Assembly: GCA_024401365.1 (NCBI GenBank)
Contig: JAKSLE010000001.1
Span: forward strand, 62,001 to 126,000
Source of the DNA: Bacteroidales bacterium
GTDB taxonomy: Bacteria > Bacteroidota > Bacteroidia > Bacteroidales > Marinilabiliaceae
Length of the DNA: 64,000 nt
Direction: 5' to 3'
Every line of letters begins with the position of its first letter. Within the stretch, counting starts at the first letter, position 1. The position numbers and the translations under genes are program-made. The notes under the pieces are model-generated. The model was not told the DNA's origin. It did not search any database and saw only the letters and a program-made list of their open reading frames with translations. Positions 27,531 to 37,438 of the stretch are shown piece after piece.

Positions 27531-29984
27531 TTATCTTCTTCTTCCCTTACGAGAGCCGCCGTGTTTGCCCTTAGCGTTCTTAGCGCCCTTGCCCTTACCG
27601 GACTTAGAGCCCTTGGACTTCTTCATGACGCTCTTAGGAGGGATAGCGCTACCGCGACGGGCGCCGCGCTTCTTGTGGCTCAACGACTCCTCGTCGGAAT
27701 AGACTACGTGACGCATATTGCAAGGCAGAGGCAGGCCTGCGTCCTTAGCCTTCTTATTCTGCAACTCTATATCGCGAAGAGGGGAACCAGCGAATACGAA
27801 ATCCAACTGCTTCTTCTGCAAGTTGGCATTAGCGATACGGATATTGACCTTCTGGCCGATCTGGTATTTCTTTTTAGTATTCTTGCCGATGACGCAATAG
27901 TTCTCGTCGTCGAAGAAATACTGATCATCATCCATTTCGTGGATAGAGATCATGCCCTCGCACTTAGTCTCATCGATCTCGACATAAATACCCCACTCGG
28001 TAGCGCCTGTGATAGTTCCGACGAAATCCTCGCCCACGCGGTCGAGCATAAACTCCACCTGCTTGTACTTGATAGACTCACGTTCGGCATCGGCAGCCAT
28101 AACCTCCTGGTCGGAACAATGCTTACACATCTCCTCGTATCTATCGGCGCTAACGCTACGGCCGCTATTAAGGTACGAATGAAGGAGGCGGTGAACCATC
28201 ATATCGGGGTAACGTCTGATAGGCGAAGTGAAATGAGTATAATAGTCGAACGCCAAACCGTAGTGACCTATATTATGTGTGGTATATATAGCCTTGGCCA
28301 TTGTACGCACAGCCAATGTCTCGACCATATCCTGTTCGCCCTTACCCTTAACCTCGTGGAGTACTCGGTTCACTGCATTATAGATCTCCTCGCCCTTTTT
28401 AGGCATTGCCTCGTAGCCGAATTTCTTGACGAACTTAGCGAACTTACGGTACTTCTCCTCATTAGGCTCATCGTGCACACGATAAACGAACGTCTTAGGA
28501 GAGCGCTTACGGCCGCTAGAATTGATTTTATCCATTCCAATATGCTGAGCTACAGTTCTATTAGCCAAAAGCATGAACTCCTCTACGAGCATATTTGACT
28601 CCTTAGCCTCCTTGAAATAGATGCTTATAGGCTTACCTGTCTCGTCGATATTGAATCGGACCTCCTGGCGTTCGAAGCCGATAGCACCAGCCGCGAATCT
28701 CTTGGCGCGTAGCTTCTGAGCCAAATCATTAAGTTGGAGCAATTCACTCTTGAAGTCGCCATCCTCGCCCTCGATACGAGCCTGAGCCTCCTCGTAAGTA
28801 AAACGTCTATCGGAACATATGACAGCCTTTGTGATTCTATAATCCAATATTTCGGCCTCGTCATTGATATCGAAGATAACAGAATAGGTAAGTTTCTCCT
28901 CATTGGGGCGCAAAGAACAAAGGAAGTTGGACAGACGCTCAGGCAACATAGGGATAGTTCTATCTACAAGGTAGACAGAGGTTGCTCTGTTATAACCCTC
29001 CTCATCGATCTTAGTTCCAGGCTGAACATAATGAGTTACGTCGGCAATATGCACACCCACCTCGTATCTATTCTTCTTTATCTGGCGGATAGACAATGCG
29101 TCGTCGAAATCCTTAGCATCGGCAGGGTCGATAGTAAATGTGGTCACGCCGCGCATATCCTCGCGCTTTGCGATCTCCTCGGGAGTGATACCTGCATCGA
29201 TTTTCTCGGCCAAGAGCGTAAGTTCCTCGGGATATTTATATGGCAGATCGAACTGAGCCAAGATTGCGTGCATCTCGGTCATGTTATTACCTGCATCACC
29301 GAGGACATCAATGATCTCTCCCTCTGGAAGCTCCTCGGGGTCGGACCACTTGACAATTCGAGCCACAGCCTTCTGTCCGTCCTTAGCCTCCTTGAGTTTA
29401 TTGAGAGGGATGAACATATTCTTACCTGCGAGTGCTTTGGAATCCACGATGAGATATGCGCCACTAGTATGAACCTCGACGAGACCTACGAATTGTTCAT
29501 GGGCACGTTTTACTACCCTTACGACCTTACCCTCGGCTCCTTTACCATTGCGCCCCTTCTTAGTAAGGACTATTTCCACCACATCATGGTCGAGCGCGAA
29601 GCCACAAGCATCATGAGGAATAAAGACATCCTCCTCCTTCGCGCTCTGATTCTCACGGGTAACGAAAGCGTAACCCTTGGATGTTGCAGAAAAAGTACCT
29701 AGGATAGCATCCTCAGCAATATTGTCGCGAGTCACATATTTGAACAAACCTGGAGTTGGTTGTTCTATTTTGCCTCTTTCGGCCAAAGCCAAAAGTATAT
29801 TCTGAACATTTACACGCTCAGTTTTATCAGTTATCTCAAGTTCGTCTGCTATCTCCTTATAGTTAGCCTCCTTGCCCATTCTATCAAATAAAGCGGTGAG
29901 AATGCGCTTGCTCAATTTCTTATTATTCTTCAGAGCCTCCTCCTGAGCCTCTATCTCCTCCATTGTGTATTCGACTTTCTCCAT
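27531..29984 (-). CDS. rnr: Ribonuclease R (RNase II/RNB family)
   Basis: This is a processive 3'-5' exoribonuclease of 817 residues that degrades structured RNA. In order: N-terminal winged-helix region (residues 1-70), cold-shock domains (about 90-240), the RNB catalytic domain with D286, D292, D294 and D295 in IDPADAKDFDDA, an S1 domain at about 640-720 (GTITGATEWGIYVEID), and a lysine- and glycine-rich basic tail. It starts 14 bases after the hybrid sensor gene, so the two may share a transcript, and a strong terminator follows. Confidence 0.96.
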   Translation of the reverse strand: MEKVEYTMEEIEAQEEALKNNKKLSKRILTALFDRMGKEANYKEIADELEITDKTERVNVQNILLALAERGKIEQPTPGLFKYVTRDNIAEDAILGTFSATSKGYAFVTRENQSAKEEDVFIPHDACGFALDHDVVEIVLTKKGRNGKGAEGKVVRVVKRAHEQFVGLVEVHTSGAYLIVDSKALAGKNMFIPLNKLKEAKDGQKAVARIVKWSDPEELPEGEIIDVLGDAGNNMTEMHAILAQFDLPYKYPEELTLLAEKIDAGITPEEIAKREDMRGVTTFTIDPADAKDFDDALSIRQIKKNRYEVGVHIADVTHYVQPGTKIDEEGYNRATSVYLVDRTIPMLPERLSNFLCSLRPNEEKLTYSVIFDINDEAEILDYRITKAVICSDRRFTYEEAQARIEGEDGDFKSELLQLNDLAQKLRAKRFAAGAIGFERQEVRFNIDETGKPISIYFKEAKESNMLVEEFMLLANRTVAQHIGMDKINSSGRKRSPKTFVYRVHDEPNEEKYRKFAKFVKKFGYEAMPKKGEEIYNAVNRVLHEVKGKGEQDMVETLAVRTMAKAIYTTHNIGHYGLAFDYYTHFTSPIRRYPDMMVHRLLHSYLNSGRSVSADRYEEMCKHCSDQEVMAADAERESIKYKQVEFMLDRVGEDFVGTITGATEWGIYVEIDETKCEGMISIHEMDDDQYFFDDENYCVIGKNTKKKYQIGQKVNIRIANANLQKKQLDFVFAGSPLRDIELQNKKAKDAGLPLPCNMRHVVYSDEESLSHKKRGARRGSAIPPKSVMKKSKGSKSGKGKGAKNAKGKHGGSRKGRRR

Positions 29985-29998
29985 AGTATTATGTCTGT

Positions 29999-32900
29999 TT
30001 AATTCGTATTGTTATTATCTGATGCAAAGAGACGCTCTATATCGGCATCGAGATTATCGGTAGCGAACTTCTCTTTGGGTTGTGTATCTATATCGTGACC
30101 CTGCTCGAAGAAGTTCGTAGGAGTGCATCCGTAGAACTTAGTAAAGCATCGGGTAAAATATTTAGGATCATTAAATCCCACTTCATACGCTATATGTGCG
30201 ACATTGAGGTACTTTTTGTCCTTGCAGGCCAAGAGCATCTTCTTTGCGACATTTAGACGGTATGTCCTTAAAATCGTTCCCGGTGTATATCCGATAACAT
30301 CCTGCATTTTTTTATTGAGCATCGACTTACTGCATGCCAGATCTCTTGCGAGATTATCTATCAGGTAGTCGGCATCGCTATAATTATTGCGAATAAGCTC
30401 TAATGCGCGACGAACGAATTGATCGGTATCAGACTCTTGTACGATATTCAGGTCATTAGGGTCCAAAGTATTGATAAATTTCTTCTGATCTTTTCTACGA
30501 GAATCAAGAATACCAGTAATTCGGGCCATCAGCATATCCTCATCAAAAGGCTTCTGGAGGTAGCTCTCTACGCCTATCTGATAACTCTTGGTTCTATATT
30601 CGTCGCTTACCTGGGCTGTGAGGACAAGGATAGGAATATGAGAATATGCGAAATTGTGCTTAACCTTATTGATAAACTCCAGACCATCCATGATAGGCAT
30701 CATGAGGTCGCAGATGATAAAATCGACATCGACTTTAGTCAGCTGAGCCAAGCCATCCAATCCATCTCCTGCTTCTACGACATTGTAATGGTCTTCTACG
30801 ATTGAGCGGATATACTTTCGCATATCTTTGTTATCCTCGACTATGAGGATAGTGAACTTAGACGACTCCATCTCGGCATCCTCATCGTAAAGGAGTTCGG
30901 TGTTGTCGTATGAATCCAACTCATCATCGTCCGTATTCTGCATTGTCTCAACAGGCAATATAACGCGCATGGTACAACCCCCTCGGTGGTTATTCTTTGC
31001 CATTATATTACCACCCTGAGCATCTACCAGACGTTTGCAGACATAGAGACCTATACCTGTTCCCGACTGACCGTATATTGGATATTGGGTATGATTTTCG
31101 GCCTGATAGAACCTCTCGAAAATATTATCTATCTCTCCTTCTGGGATACCGTCACCATTATCCTCGACAGAGATGAACACCTTTTCGGACACCATAGCCA
31201 GGAAGAAATTCACTACGCCACCTTCGTGCGTATATTTTACCGCATTTCCTAGGAGATTGGTCAAGACCTTACTCATAGCATCGTTGTCAAACTTTACAAC
31301 ATCTGCATTTATATGGATATGGCTATTGAGCGTTATACCTCTATCAGAAGCATATACTGTAAATGGTGTTACCAAATCGTGTAAGAATGGCTGAATGCGA
31401 GTCGACTTAGGATTGAGTTCTATATCGCCACTCTCTACTTTTCTGAAATCCATGAGCTGGTTGACCAACTGCAAGAGATAGCGTGAATTTCTGTCACAGT
31501 AATTCAACTGCTCTATAACCTGCGGGTTAGTCGACAACTTGAGAGCCTTTTGTATAGGTCCCATTATCAGAGTAATTGGGGTACGAAGCTCGTGACTGAC
31601 GTTAGTAAAGAATTGCAATTTATCCTGAGACAGTCTCTCTATACGAGCCGACATATCTTGCAACTGTTTATTCTGATATAGTATCTGATTATTCTGATCT
31701 GCCAGCACTATATTCTGGTTGGCCAACTCAGAAGTTCTCTGCTCTACCATCTTATTGAGCAACTTTTTCTGCTCATTAAGAGTTTTCGTTCTGATACGAT
31801 ATATGGCGTGTATCAATAATCCAGCCAACACCAAGGCAATTGTCGTAAACCACCATGTCTTGTAAAATGGAGGTAAAACTTCTATTTCGAGTACCGTATC
31901 ATCACTCCAACGTGATTTTCCATTGGTACATCTAACTCTCAACTTATAGTCGCCTGCCGAAAGATTGGTGTACATTGCTGAGTGTCTATCAGCGGTCAGC
32001 GTATTCCATCGCGAATCAAATCCCTCTAATCTGTACTGATATTGAACTGCATCTTTTTTGAAATACTGCAAAGCGGAGAACATTATCTCTATCGATTTGG
32101 CATTCTCATGAATTGTAATGCCATTACGTATAGGCTCAACTGCCATAAGATTTTCTCCACTGACTAGAATATCAGTAACAATAGGAGGATGAACAACACC
32201 CTCTTCCGAACGCAAAGAGCCCGACTGCCTTATCTGGCTCATCCCATTAGGTGTACCGAAATACATACTGCCGTCTCGTACGCTTTTATATGCGGCATTC
32301 CAGTAATATGTATCGGACAATAACCCTTGCTCCTTTGTGTAGTTATTGAATATTTCTGTTTCTGGATCGAAAACCGACAAGCCGAAATTGGTAGACAGCC
32401 ACAACTGACCGCCTTCTTTGTCTTCCAGGATGCCCCTCACACTATTGTTGCACAAACCGTCAGCGGTAGTATATGCCTTATACTCATACCCCTCGGCAGT
32501 CCGTGTTACTTTCATCAGACCATACCCATTGGTTCCTACGTATATGACACCATCTGATGTCTCCATAATGTAGCTGACTCTTGGCTTAAGATTCGAATTC
32601 TTGTCGTCTAGCTTATGAGTAATGAACTCATATTTCAAGTCACCGCTAGCGTATGTTCTCAAATCGGCTATCAAAAGTCCTTCTGATGTTCCAAGCCATA
32701 AATTATTCTTGCTGTCTATCATAGCACCCAAAGAACCAGCCAGATGCTCCATAACAGCATTCCCCTCAAATGGAGCAAAAACTTCCCCATTCTTTACAAA
32801 TCGTATATTCTCTACAGTGCCTATCCACATGCCTTCATTAATGGGGTCGTATTTGAGCGCTCCCACAAATGCATTATCGAAACTGTATCTTGCAACTATA

Positions 32901-34273
32901 GGCGCATTCTGACTGCTGGGGTCTATTACGCATACGCCACCACCCCAGGTACCAACCCACAACATGCCATTACCGTCGACTTCAAGCGCACTTACAGCAT
33001 TGTGTGGCAACCCATGATTCCCAACTGTGAAATTATCAAATCTATTCGAGGTCGGATTCTTTCTATTCAAACCGCCTTCAATAACGCCTACCCAAAGATT
33101 TCCATTCTTGTCCTCGGTTATCGCATTTACAGGATATGGAGGAAGCCCACCCTTAGCCAACGAGGAGGTATAGTTGCGCACCGACAACTCAAGTGGAGTA
33201 ATAATGTCAATACCACAAATTTCTGTTCCCAACCATATAGAGTTGCCGTCTACCATCATACAGTTGATAAAGTCCGACGACAATACAGTAGTCTCTTCCA
33301 TATTCCCACTGCCACTTGGCTGCGACAATACCTGCTCAAATGTATCAGTATACGGATTATAAACATTGATACCTCTCAATGTCGAGACAATCACTCTGCC
33401 CGATGCTGTCTTAACTATATCTGTTATCCTGTCTTGTGATAACGATGTCGCATCTCCTGGCACTGCCCTATACAGCTTATTCGTATTGGCATTTTTGAGA
33501 TTAACTCTGTATATACCCCACAATGTACCTATCCACAATTCATTCTGATCCTGAAACAATACCGTTATGTCGTTATTGTCCCTCGGACCGTTTGCAAGGT
33601 CTACCGGCACTACTTTTATCTCTCCGCTTTCAATAGTAGCAATACTTAAGTTACTGCCCGTAGCCACATATAGCTTATTGTCTACAATCCCAAGCGCAGT
33701 TATATTGTCATCAAGCCCTACCGACTTAATCTCAAGTGTCGCACCGTCACGAGCATCAATATTCTCTATTGCATACAGATTGCTGAACGATGAATACCAT
33801 AACACTGCACCATCTGATGATGTCTTCGCCAGTGTCGCATCAACCGACAATTGCTCTTTTTCTTTTTCTCCAAAGAGTTCTTCTGTCAACGACCGCATAC
33901 TTAATGCGTCGACAACCTCAACTCCCATGTCACTTAATACCCAAACTCTACCTAGCAAATCGGGTACAACCTGACGCATGAAATTACTCTTTACCGAATT
34001 GGACTGAACATCTATAGTCCTAAATGAATAACCATCATAACGGGCTACACCTCCTCCTTCTGTCGCCACCCATACAAAACCATACGAGTCTTTGCATAAA
34101 GCATCAACATAACTGCCATGCAAACCTTCTCGCATGCCAAGATTGGTAATTGTGTTCTTGTCTACAAACCTGTCTTGAGCATACACTGCCTGCGAAAATA
34201 CGACTAGCATTACTACTATTCGCATCAATCGCTTTACATTTTCTCCTATTGCATCACAAATCCTATTATTCAT
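29999..34273 (-). CDS. Hybrid two-component system sensor/regulator (HTCS)
   Basis: This 1424-residue one-protein two-component system senses glycan fragments in the periplasm and activates transcription. In order: signal/anchor segment near residues 15-32, two beta-propeller repeats (blocks such as GLWIGTWGGGVCVID and LWLSTNFGLSVF), a Y_Y_Y domain at about 745-805, a membrane segment at about 810-832, a histidine kinase with H894 in NVSHELRTPITL and ATP-binding GTGIGLYVCK, a receiver with D1189 (CDLMMP) and conserved QKPF, and a C-terminal AraC HTH (about 1310-1400). All catalytic residues are present. It is about 16 kb from the xylan operon, its likely but unproven target. rnr follows. Confidence 0.95.
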   Translation of the reverse strand: MNNRICDAIGENVKRLMRIVVMLVVFSQAVYAQDRFVDKNTITNLGMREGLHGSYVDALCKDSYGFVWVATEGGGVARYDGYSFRTIDVQSNSVKSNFMRQVVPDLLGRVWVLSDMGVEVVDALSMRSLTEELFGEKEKEQLSVDATLAKTSSDGAVLWYSSFSNLYAIENIDARDGATLEIKSVGLDDNITALGIVDNKLYVATGSNLSIATIESGEIKVVPVDLANGPRDNNDITVLFQDQNELWIGTLWGIYRVNLKNANTNKLYRAVPGDATSLSQDRITDIVKTASGRVIVSTLRGINVYNPYTDTFEQVLSQPSGSGNMEETTVLSSDFINCMMVDGNSIWLGTEICGIDIITPLELSVRNYTSSLAKGGLPPYPVNAITEDKNGNLWVGVIEGGLNRKNPTSNRFDNFTVGNHGLPHNAVSALEVDGNGMLWVGTWGGGVCVIDPSSQNAPIVARYSFDNAFVGALKYDPINEGMWIGTVENIRFVKNGEVFAPFEGNAVMEHLAGSLGAMIDSKNNLWLGTSEGLLIADLRTYASGDLKYEFITHKLDDKNSNLKPRVSYIMETSDGVIYVGTNGYGLMKVTRTAEGYEYKAYTTADGLCNNSVRGILEDKEGGQLWLSTNFGLSVFDPETEIFNNYTKEQGLLSDTYYWNAAYKSVRDGSMYFGTPNGMSQIRQSGSLRSEEGVVHPPIVTDILVSGENLMAVEPIRNGITIHENAKSIEIMFSALQYFKKDAVQYQYRLEGFDSRWNTLTADRHSAMYTNLSAGDYKLRVRCTNGKSRWSDDTVLEIEVLPPFYKTWWFTTIALVLAGLLIHAIYRIRTKTLNEQKKLLNKMVEQRTSELANQNIVLADQNNQILYQNKQLQDMSARIERLSQDKLQFFTNVSHELRTPITLIMGPIQKALKLSTNPQVIEQLNYCDRNSRYLLQLVNQLMDFRKVESGDIELNPKSTRIQPFLHDLVTPFTVYASDRGITLNSHIHINADVVKFDNDAMSKVLTNLLGNAVKYTHEGGVVNFFLAMVSEKVFISVEDNGDGIPEGEIDNIFERFYQAENHTQYPIYGQSGTGIGLYVCKRLVDAQGGNIMAKNNHRGGCTMRVILPVETMQNTDDDELDSYDNTELLYDEDAEMESSKFTILIVEDNKDMRKYIRSIVEDHYNVVEAGDGLDGLAQLTKVDVDFIICDLMMPIMDGLEFINKVKHNFAYSHIPILVLTAQVSDEYRTKSYQIGVESYLQKPFDEDMLMARITGILDSRRKDQKKFINTLDPNDLNIVQESDTDQFVRRALELIRNNYSDADYLIDNLARDLACSKSMLNKKMQDVIGYTPGTILRTYRLNVAKKMLLACKDKKYLNVAHIAYEVGFNDPKYFTRCFTKFYGCTPTNFFEQGHDIDTQPKEKFATDNLDADIERLFASDNNNTN

Positions 34274-34309
34274 ATATGCAAAGAAAAGAAAACTTCACGT
34301 AAAAACAAA

Positions 34310-34340
34310 TAAAAAGAGGCGCACATTTCTGCACGCCTCT
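34310..34340 (-). terminator. Terminator of the TPR gene
   Basis: On the minus strand AGAGGCG and CGCCTCT arms (plus-strand 34334-34340 and 34315-34321) form a hairpin followed by TTTTTATTTG. It separates the TPR gene from the sensor gene. Confidence 0.75.
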
Positions 34341-34367
34341 CTTATGATAATTGTACTATTTCTAGTA

Positions 34368-35738
34368 TTAATGTGCTCTTACACTTGTCGACTCACCAAT
34401 GAAACCGCCAACCGTGTATGACTGACCAACCTGCACACCGTGCATGAAGAGGTCTTCTTTGTTAGGGAAGTACTGTGAGTACTGACGGATAAGGTCTGAT
34501 GCCTCCTTCTGTACACGCTCGCTTGAGTCTACAGCCTTAGCCTTTGCAAACTTATCGCAAGCAGCCCAGTATCCTGCTCTCTTCTCCCAGTCTTCTGAAC
34601 CTACGAGCTTAGAACCAGCAGCATAAATACGGCCAAGCATCAAGTATGGGTCGCCCCAATTGTCTCTGAGCTTAGCAGCTGAATATGCAGCAGCCTTAGC
34701 AGCGGAGAACTGGCTAACTGAGAAGTATACTGTCGAAAGCTCAATGTAGTACTTAGCCTTGTCCTCATCATTGTCTGCAAGCTCAATAGCCTGATTGTAG
34801 TATGCTACAGACTTCTCTGTATCATTCTTCTTCATGTACATACGAGCAAGACCACGTGCCGAACCAGCAGCTGGCTCAATAGCATGCATATACTCAGATG
34901 TCGCATAGTAGAGATCCGACTCTGTGCAGTCTGCCTTGTCGAGCAACTTGTTGATGAGCTTCAACCAATCAAGGTTTGACTTATTCTCGTCAAGCTGCGC
35001 ACCGAAAATCTTTATGATTGTCTCACAGTCTGCTGCACCTGATGAAGCAAAACGCTGCTCTACCTGTGCCTTTGTATCTGCAATCTGCTGCGCATTCTTA
35101 TCTGTCTGAATCTTCTCAAGCTCCTTCATAGCATCCGATGATGCCAAGTATGCCTTAACTACTCGCTCAGCATCAAATGCTTTTGCCTTGTAAAGATCAA
35201 CAGCAACCTCAATGTGCTTAGCTGGGAAAGCTGCCTGTACTGTAGCAGGTGCACCCTTCAATGATGCTGCCAACAACTCAAATGCCTCTTTCTTTGCCTC
35301 AAGATCATCCTTGAATGCAAGCATATCCAATGCTCGCATACCCTTAAGGTATGTTGCAGGATAGTTCTTATTGTTGCCATAGTACTTCATACGCTGGTCA
35401 TAAGCTCTCAAAAGCATGCCGTAGTACTCAGCCTTCTTAGCTGCATCCTTCTCTGCCTTGAGGAGTGCCTTCAACATTGTCACACCCTGACTGTAGAGGT
35501 TTGACTTTGTACCATAGAAAAGTGGAGCCTCATTAAACAATGTGAGCCAATCAGGATATGCCTCAGCATAATTCTTCAACTTCATTGCGTCTGAATAACG
35601 AACGCTCGCCAAAACAGCACGAACGCTATCCTCTCCGTGGCCATAACGTGAACCATCATCGACGCCCTTTTGTCCGAATGCAGTAGTCGCCGCCATCGCA
35701 AGCATACCACATACCATCAAAATGCTCTTTTTCATCAC
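34368..35738 (-). CDS. TPR-repeat exported protein
   Basis: This 456-residue protein has a signal peptide (AATTAFGQKG at about 17-26) and mostly alpha-helical repeats; the TPR motif is clearest at about 300-375 (ARGLARMYMKKNDTEKSVAYYNQAI, AKYYIELSTVYFSVSQFSAAKAAAYSAAKL). It resembles tetratricopeptide outer-membrane or periplasmic scaffold proteins found beside coaX in Bacteroidales. It lies 71 bases after coaX on the same strand and may share its transcript. The molecular role is unknown. Confidence 0.82.
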   Translation of the reverse strand: MMKKSILMVCGMLAMAATTAFGQKGVDDGSRYGHGEDSVRAVLASVRYSDAMKLKNYAEAYPDWLTLFNEAPLFYGTKSNLYSQGVTMLKALLKAEKDAAKKAEYYGMLLRAYDQRMKYYGNNKNYPATYLKGMRALDMLAFKDDLEAKKEAFELLAASLKGAPATVQAAFPAKHIEVAVDLYKAKAFDAERVVKAYLASSDAMKELEKIQTDKNAQQIADTKAQVEQRFASSGAADCETIIKIFGAQLDENKSNLDWLKLINKLLDKADCTESDLYYATSEYMHAIEPAAGSARGLARMYMKKNDTEKSVAYYNQAIELADNDEDKAKYYIELSTVYFSVSQFSAAKAAAYSAAKLRDNWGDPYLMLGRIYAAGSKLVGSEDWEKRAGYWAACDKFAKAKAVDSSERVQKEASDLIRQYSQYFPNKEDLFMHGVQVGQSYTVGGFIGESTSVRAH

Positions 35739-35809
35739 TATCTTCGTTTACTGATTATTACTCTAGTTATTTGTATTAAAAACAAACCCAAAAACCGTGC
35801 CAAACTGCT

Positions 35810-36604
35810 TCAGACATGTCTAGTATTCCAAGTGCCTATATACGCCAAACCTTTCAACACTAAGTTTTCGAGTGCAAAAGTGCAATTTTTTGTTGAACTA
35901 TGAAAATATTTACTATCTCCTCCTGTCAAAACTAACAAAATATCTTTCCCGGTCTTCTCTTCCAGTTCTCTCCTATATCCCTCTATCTCAAGCCTTACAC
36001 CTTGCATAACACCTTCTAGAATCGCCTGCTGAGTATTTGTTCCTAGAGCTATTTTTTTACATTTATATGCACTTCCCAGCTCTACTAATGGCAGTTTTGA
36101 GGTGTAATCGTGCAACGCCGAAAACCTCAATCTTATACCTGGAGATATATTCCCACCCTTGAATGTATTGCTGTCCGCATCATAATAATCAAGTGTAATG
36201 GCCGTCCCCATATCTACAACTAGCATATGCCGCTTCCCATACATGGCTATAGCCCCAGCTATGGCAGCTACCCTGTCTGGCCCTAACGTCTCTTTGGTCT
36301 TGTACGATATCTTGAAGGGCAACTTGTCTGTGCCTCTCAGTATATAGGTATCAAATCCCTCAAATACAGGCAAAATATCATCAAGCCTCTTGGATACCGA
36401 GGAGATCATTATTTTAATTTTTTGCGAGCAACCGCTATTCTCTCTTATATCTCCCTTATATCTCACATAGGGTTCTAATAACGCCGAGAGCTCCCCACAT
36501 TCTTCTCCCAAGGGGATCACAACTTGCTCTCCTAGTATTCCGCCTTCAGACCAACTGACCTTGGTGGAACTGTTACCTATGTCTATCAGTAATACTTTGC
36601 TCAT
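35810..36604 (-). CDS. coaX: Type III pantothenate kinase
   Basis: The enzyme phosphorylates pantothenate, the first step of CoA synthesis. The start is the ATG at 36602-36604, giving 264 residues. Motifs: DIGNSSTK near 8-15 (ATP loop), GPDR near 108-111, DMGTAITLD near 130-138, and TGGDSKYF near 233. A copy of the dispersed repeat is read antisense through residues about 48-65 (YKGDIRENSGCSQKIKI), so the protein is a little longer than usual in a region outside the catalytic motifs. Divergent from queC with a shared 108-base promoter region. Confidence 0.93.
   Translation of the reverse strand: MSKVLLIDIGNSSTKVSWSEGGILGEQVVIPLGEECGELSALLEPYVRYKGDIRENSGCSQKIKIMISSVSKRLDDILPVFEGFDTYILRGTDKLPFKISYKTKETLGPDRVAAIAGAIAMYGKRHMLVVDMGTAITLDYYDADSNTFKGGNISPGIRLRFSALHDYTSKLPLVELGSAYKCKKIALGTNTQQAILEGVMQGVRLEIEGYRRELEEKTGKDILLVLTGGDSKYFHSSTKNCTFALENLVLKGLAYIGTWNTRHV
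36417..36470 (+). repeat. Dispersed repeat, copy 5, inside coaX
   Basis: The sequence TTGCGAGCAACCGC (core 36423-36432) is followed by CTCTCTTATATCTCCCTTATATCTC. It keeps the coaX reading frame and encodes part of the protein on the opposite strand. The usual A run is here a T run. Confidence 0.75.
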
Positions 36605-36613
36605 AACGTGTAC

Positions 36614-36621
36614 CAAAGGTA
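36614..36621 (-). promoter_or_regulatory. -7 element directly before coaX
   Basis: The minus strand reads TACCTTTG, only nine bases before the coaX ATG, so a very short or absent 5' leader is expected. Confidence 0.5.
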
Positions 36622-36643
36622 ATGCTTTATTACAGAATAATAC

Positions 36644-36651
36644 TACCTTTG
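36644..36651 (+). promoter_or_regulatory. -7 element for the queCEF operon
   Basis: TACCTTTG at about 60 bases before queC (GTG at 36712). No preQ1 riboswitch could be recognised in the 50-60 base leader. Confidence 0.55.
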
Positions 36652-36711
36652 CATCCACATTTTGGTATAACCCGACAGTTCGCAAAATCCTGTCGTAAAA
36701 CAAAACTAACC

Positions 36712-37389
36712 GTGAATTCAAAAGCAGTAGTCCTTCTTTCTGGTGGGTTGGACTCCACCACAGCATTGTATCTCGCTAAAAGCGAGGGTCACGAAGTTCA
36801 TGCTATTTCGTTCGATTATGACCAGCGTCATAGCCGCGAATTGGAATCTGCTCGCCGCGTAGCAGAGAAAGTGGGGGTGGCGTCTCATCAGGTGGTTTCT
36901 CTCAACTTGGCTCAGTGGGGTGGCTCTTCTTTAACCGATAAGAATATGACTATCGAGGATGGCGACGTAAATCGTACGGATATTCCTCTTACCTACGTCC
37001 CCGCCCGCAACATGGTATTCCTTTCTGTAGCAGCTTCTATGGCTGAGGCTCTCGGCGCACAACATATATATATAGGTGTAAGCCAAGTCGATTACTCTGG
37101 ATACGTCGATTGCCGAAAGGTCTTCATCGATGCTATGGAGGAGGCCATAAATCAGGGTACCGTAATGGGCGCCGAACAGAATAAACGTATCAAAATCCAC
37201 GCGCCTTTCATGTTCATGACTAAGGCTGAGGAAATCCAATTGGGCGTAAAGCTTGGCGTCGATTTCTCTCTTACTTGGAGTTGCTACCGCGGCGGATTGC
37301 GCCCTTGCGGCACTTGCGATAGTTGTCTTCTCCGAGCTAAGGCTTTCGCAGAGGCTGGCGTGGAGGATACTAGCCTCAATGCTCAATAG
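36712..37389 (+). CDS. queC: 7-cyano-7-deazaguanine synthase
   Basis: QueC turns 7-carboxy-7-deazaguanine into preQ0 with ATP and ammonia, in queuosine synthesis. The PP-loop LLSGGLDSTTAL is at about 8-19, and the zinc site is CYRGGLRPCGTCDSC near the C-terminus (four cysteines). I start at GTG 36712, giving 225 residues, a normal length; a longer frame from 36622 would include the promoter. First of queC-queE-queF. Confidence 0.96.
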   Translation: MNSKAVVLLSGGLDSTTALYLAKSEGHEVHAISFDYDQRHSRELESARRVAEKVGVASHQVVSLNLAQWGGSSLTDKNMTIEDGDVNRTDIPLTYVPARNMVFLSVAASMAEALGAQHIYIGVSQVDYSGYVDCRKVFIDAMEEAINQGTVMGAEQNKRIKIHAPFMFMTKAEEIQLGVKLGVDFSLTWSCYRGGLRPCGTCDSCLLRAKAFAEAGVEDTSLNAQ

Positions 37390-37438
37390 CCTCTTCCTTG
37401 AAGCATTATTTTTTTATTTTTGAGTATATCGCTCGACC

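Noticed and set aside
27561-28598. 345-codon plus-strand frame opposite rnr
   Set aside because: Shadow of the rnr coding sequence; all RNase R motifs lie on the minus strand.
36622-36711. Extra 30 codons at the start of queC
   Set aside because: They include the -7 element and are absent from the family; the GTG at 36712 gives the usual N-terminus.
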